Below are positions 63,698 to 64,000 of a stretch of DNA of 64,000 nt, one piece after another. The stretch covers positions 100,345 to 164,344 of the forward strand of contig CALCLY010000012.1 in assembly GCA_937966555.1 (NCBI GenBank). Reading direction: 5' to 3'. The DNA is from CALCLY01 sp900552775. Its GTDB lineage: Bacteria > Bacillota > Clostridia > UMGS1883 > UMGS1540. Below the pieces are notes generated by a model, which was given only the letters and a program-made list of their open reading frames with translations, had not been told where the DNA came from and ran no database searches. Each line of letters starts with the position of its first letter. Position 1 is the first letter of the stretch. The position numbers and the translations under genes are program-made.

Positions 63698-63865
63698 ATG
63701 ACAACAAACGAGATTAAACAGGCTTGGTCAATATGGATTAACCAAAGTGAAAAAATTATAACCGTTAAAAAATCTCACGGCGGAAAAGAAATATTCTTTG
63801 AAAGCCGTGAGGTTGGTATGAAAAAGGTATGCGAGCTTGTTTCAAAAGGCTATAGGATAGGATAA
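63698..63865 (+). CDS. Small hypothetical protein, 55 aa
   Basis: The product reads TTNEIKQAWSIWINQSEKII, then TVKKSHGGKEIFFESREVGM and KKVCELVSKGYRIG. It is basic, with no known domain. TTGAGGAA lies about 10 bases upstream. It fits in the gap between two SLH-protein genes. Confidence 0.5.
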   Translation: MTTNEIKQAWSIWINQSEKIITVKKSHGGKEIFFESREVGMKKVCELVSKGYRIG

Positions 63866-63884
63866 AACGGGGGGTGAGAACGAG

Positions 63885-64000
63885 ATGCGAAAGCTGCTTC
63901 TTATCATATCGGTATTCATAATATGTTTTTCGTGTGCGCCGGCAACATTTGCAGAGCAAGCATACTCTGATGAAAAATGTTCCGAATGGGCATATTACTA
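63885..64000 (+). CDS. Secreted protein, probably SLH-domain, 3' end outside window
   Basis: GGGGGTGAG lies nine bases before ATG 63885. A signal peptide (RKLLLIISVFIICFSC... TFAEQ) is followed by SDEKCSEWAYY, which looks like the opening of an SLH repeat. The gene continues past the window. Confidence 0.65.
   Translation, partial: MRKLLLIISVFIICFSCAPATFAEQAYSDEKCSEWAYY

Noticed and set aside
1..64000. CRISPR arrays, rRNA genes, intact tRNA genes and known riboswitches
   Set aside because: No regularly spaced repeats of 25-40 bp, no rRNA sequence, no complete tRNA and no recognised aptamer were seen. The 11-bp triplets are contiguous and lack spacers.

Overview
The window comes from a low-GC, endospore-forming member of the Clostridia (Bacillota) with an S-layer. 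The evidence is MurA and MurD without outer-membrane genes, a DnaD/DnaI-type primosome pair, the cotJ spore-coat operon, a Gls24/Asp23 protein, four or five secreted proteins with S-layer-homology (SLH) domains, and strong AGGAGG ribosome sites. The wealth of SLH proteins suggests a gut or fibre-associated clostridium, but I cannot name the genus from the sequence.

Layout. 1-14.2 kb is core chromosome on the + strand: the end of an ECF transporter S component, a DnaD-domain protein with its DnaI/DnaC-like ATPase, murD, two M42 aminopeptidases followed by a third copy that has lost its catalytic residues, murA, a YycJ-like metallo-beta-lactamase-fold protein, rlmH, ligA, an HD-domain hydrolase, and serC-serA. 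14.4-32.1 kb holds a 1005-aa SLH protein, an Asp23 protein, a 2463-aa beta-1,2-glucan-synthase-like enzyme, a second SLH protein, rho and two membrane proteins.

32.1-42.8 kb is the most striking part. The operon cotJA-cotJB-cotJC, with a sigma-E-like promoter, is interrupted inside cotJC by a 9.6-kb element. The first 92 bases of cotJC lie at 32596-32687 and the rest at 42304-42794. Joining them at a shared GG dinucleotide restores a 193-aa manganese-catalase-family coat protein in frame. A large serine recombinase gene ends about 30 bp inside the left junction. Joining the element's ends gives a palindromic attP with 14-bp inverted arms. All genes inside are on the - strand: the recombinase, a 55-aa protein that may be its directionality factor, a membrane protein, a DUF3990/HTH toxin-antitoxin pair, a small protein, a tyrosine integrase beside a tRNA-Ser-like segment, and a RelA/SpoT synthetase overlapping an AAA ATPase gene that is broken by a one-base frameshift. 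The arrangement resembles the skin element in sigK and SP-beta in spsM: a mobile element inside a mother-cell gene that could be removed at sporulation.

42.9-44.3 kb is a graveyard of fragments: the tail of a tyrosine integrase, an unknown mobile-element protein, a DDE transposase and a phage endolysin. 44.3-60 kb is a decayed integrative conjugative or mobilisable element. It keeps an HTH/DUF6017 protein, PcfB (DUF3801), a VirD4/TraG coupling protein, a truncated Maff2 protein, TnpW, a DUF3847 protein, an RSF1010-like oriT and a MobA/MobL relaxase, but no VirB4 or other mating-pore genes. Its cargo is a 1682-aa SLH adhesin with cysteine repeats and a 759-aa STAND (NB-ARC-like) ATPase with TPR repeats, next to a TndX/TnpX-type serine recombinase. 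Triplets of an 11-bp repeat (ATTGASNNNAA) occur at three places in this element; two of them flank the STAND gene in inverted orientation. 60-64 kb holds a BlaI-type repressor with its own operator, a BlaR1/M56 sensor-protease split over two genes, and further SLH-protein genes running off the window.

Functions are assigned by reading motifs in the translations. No database search was run.
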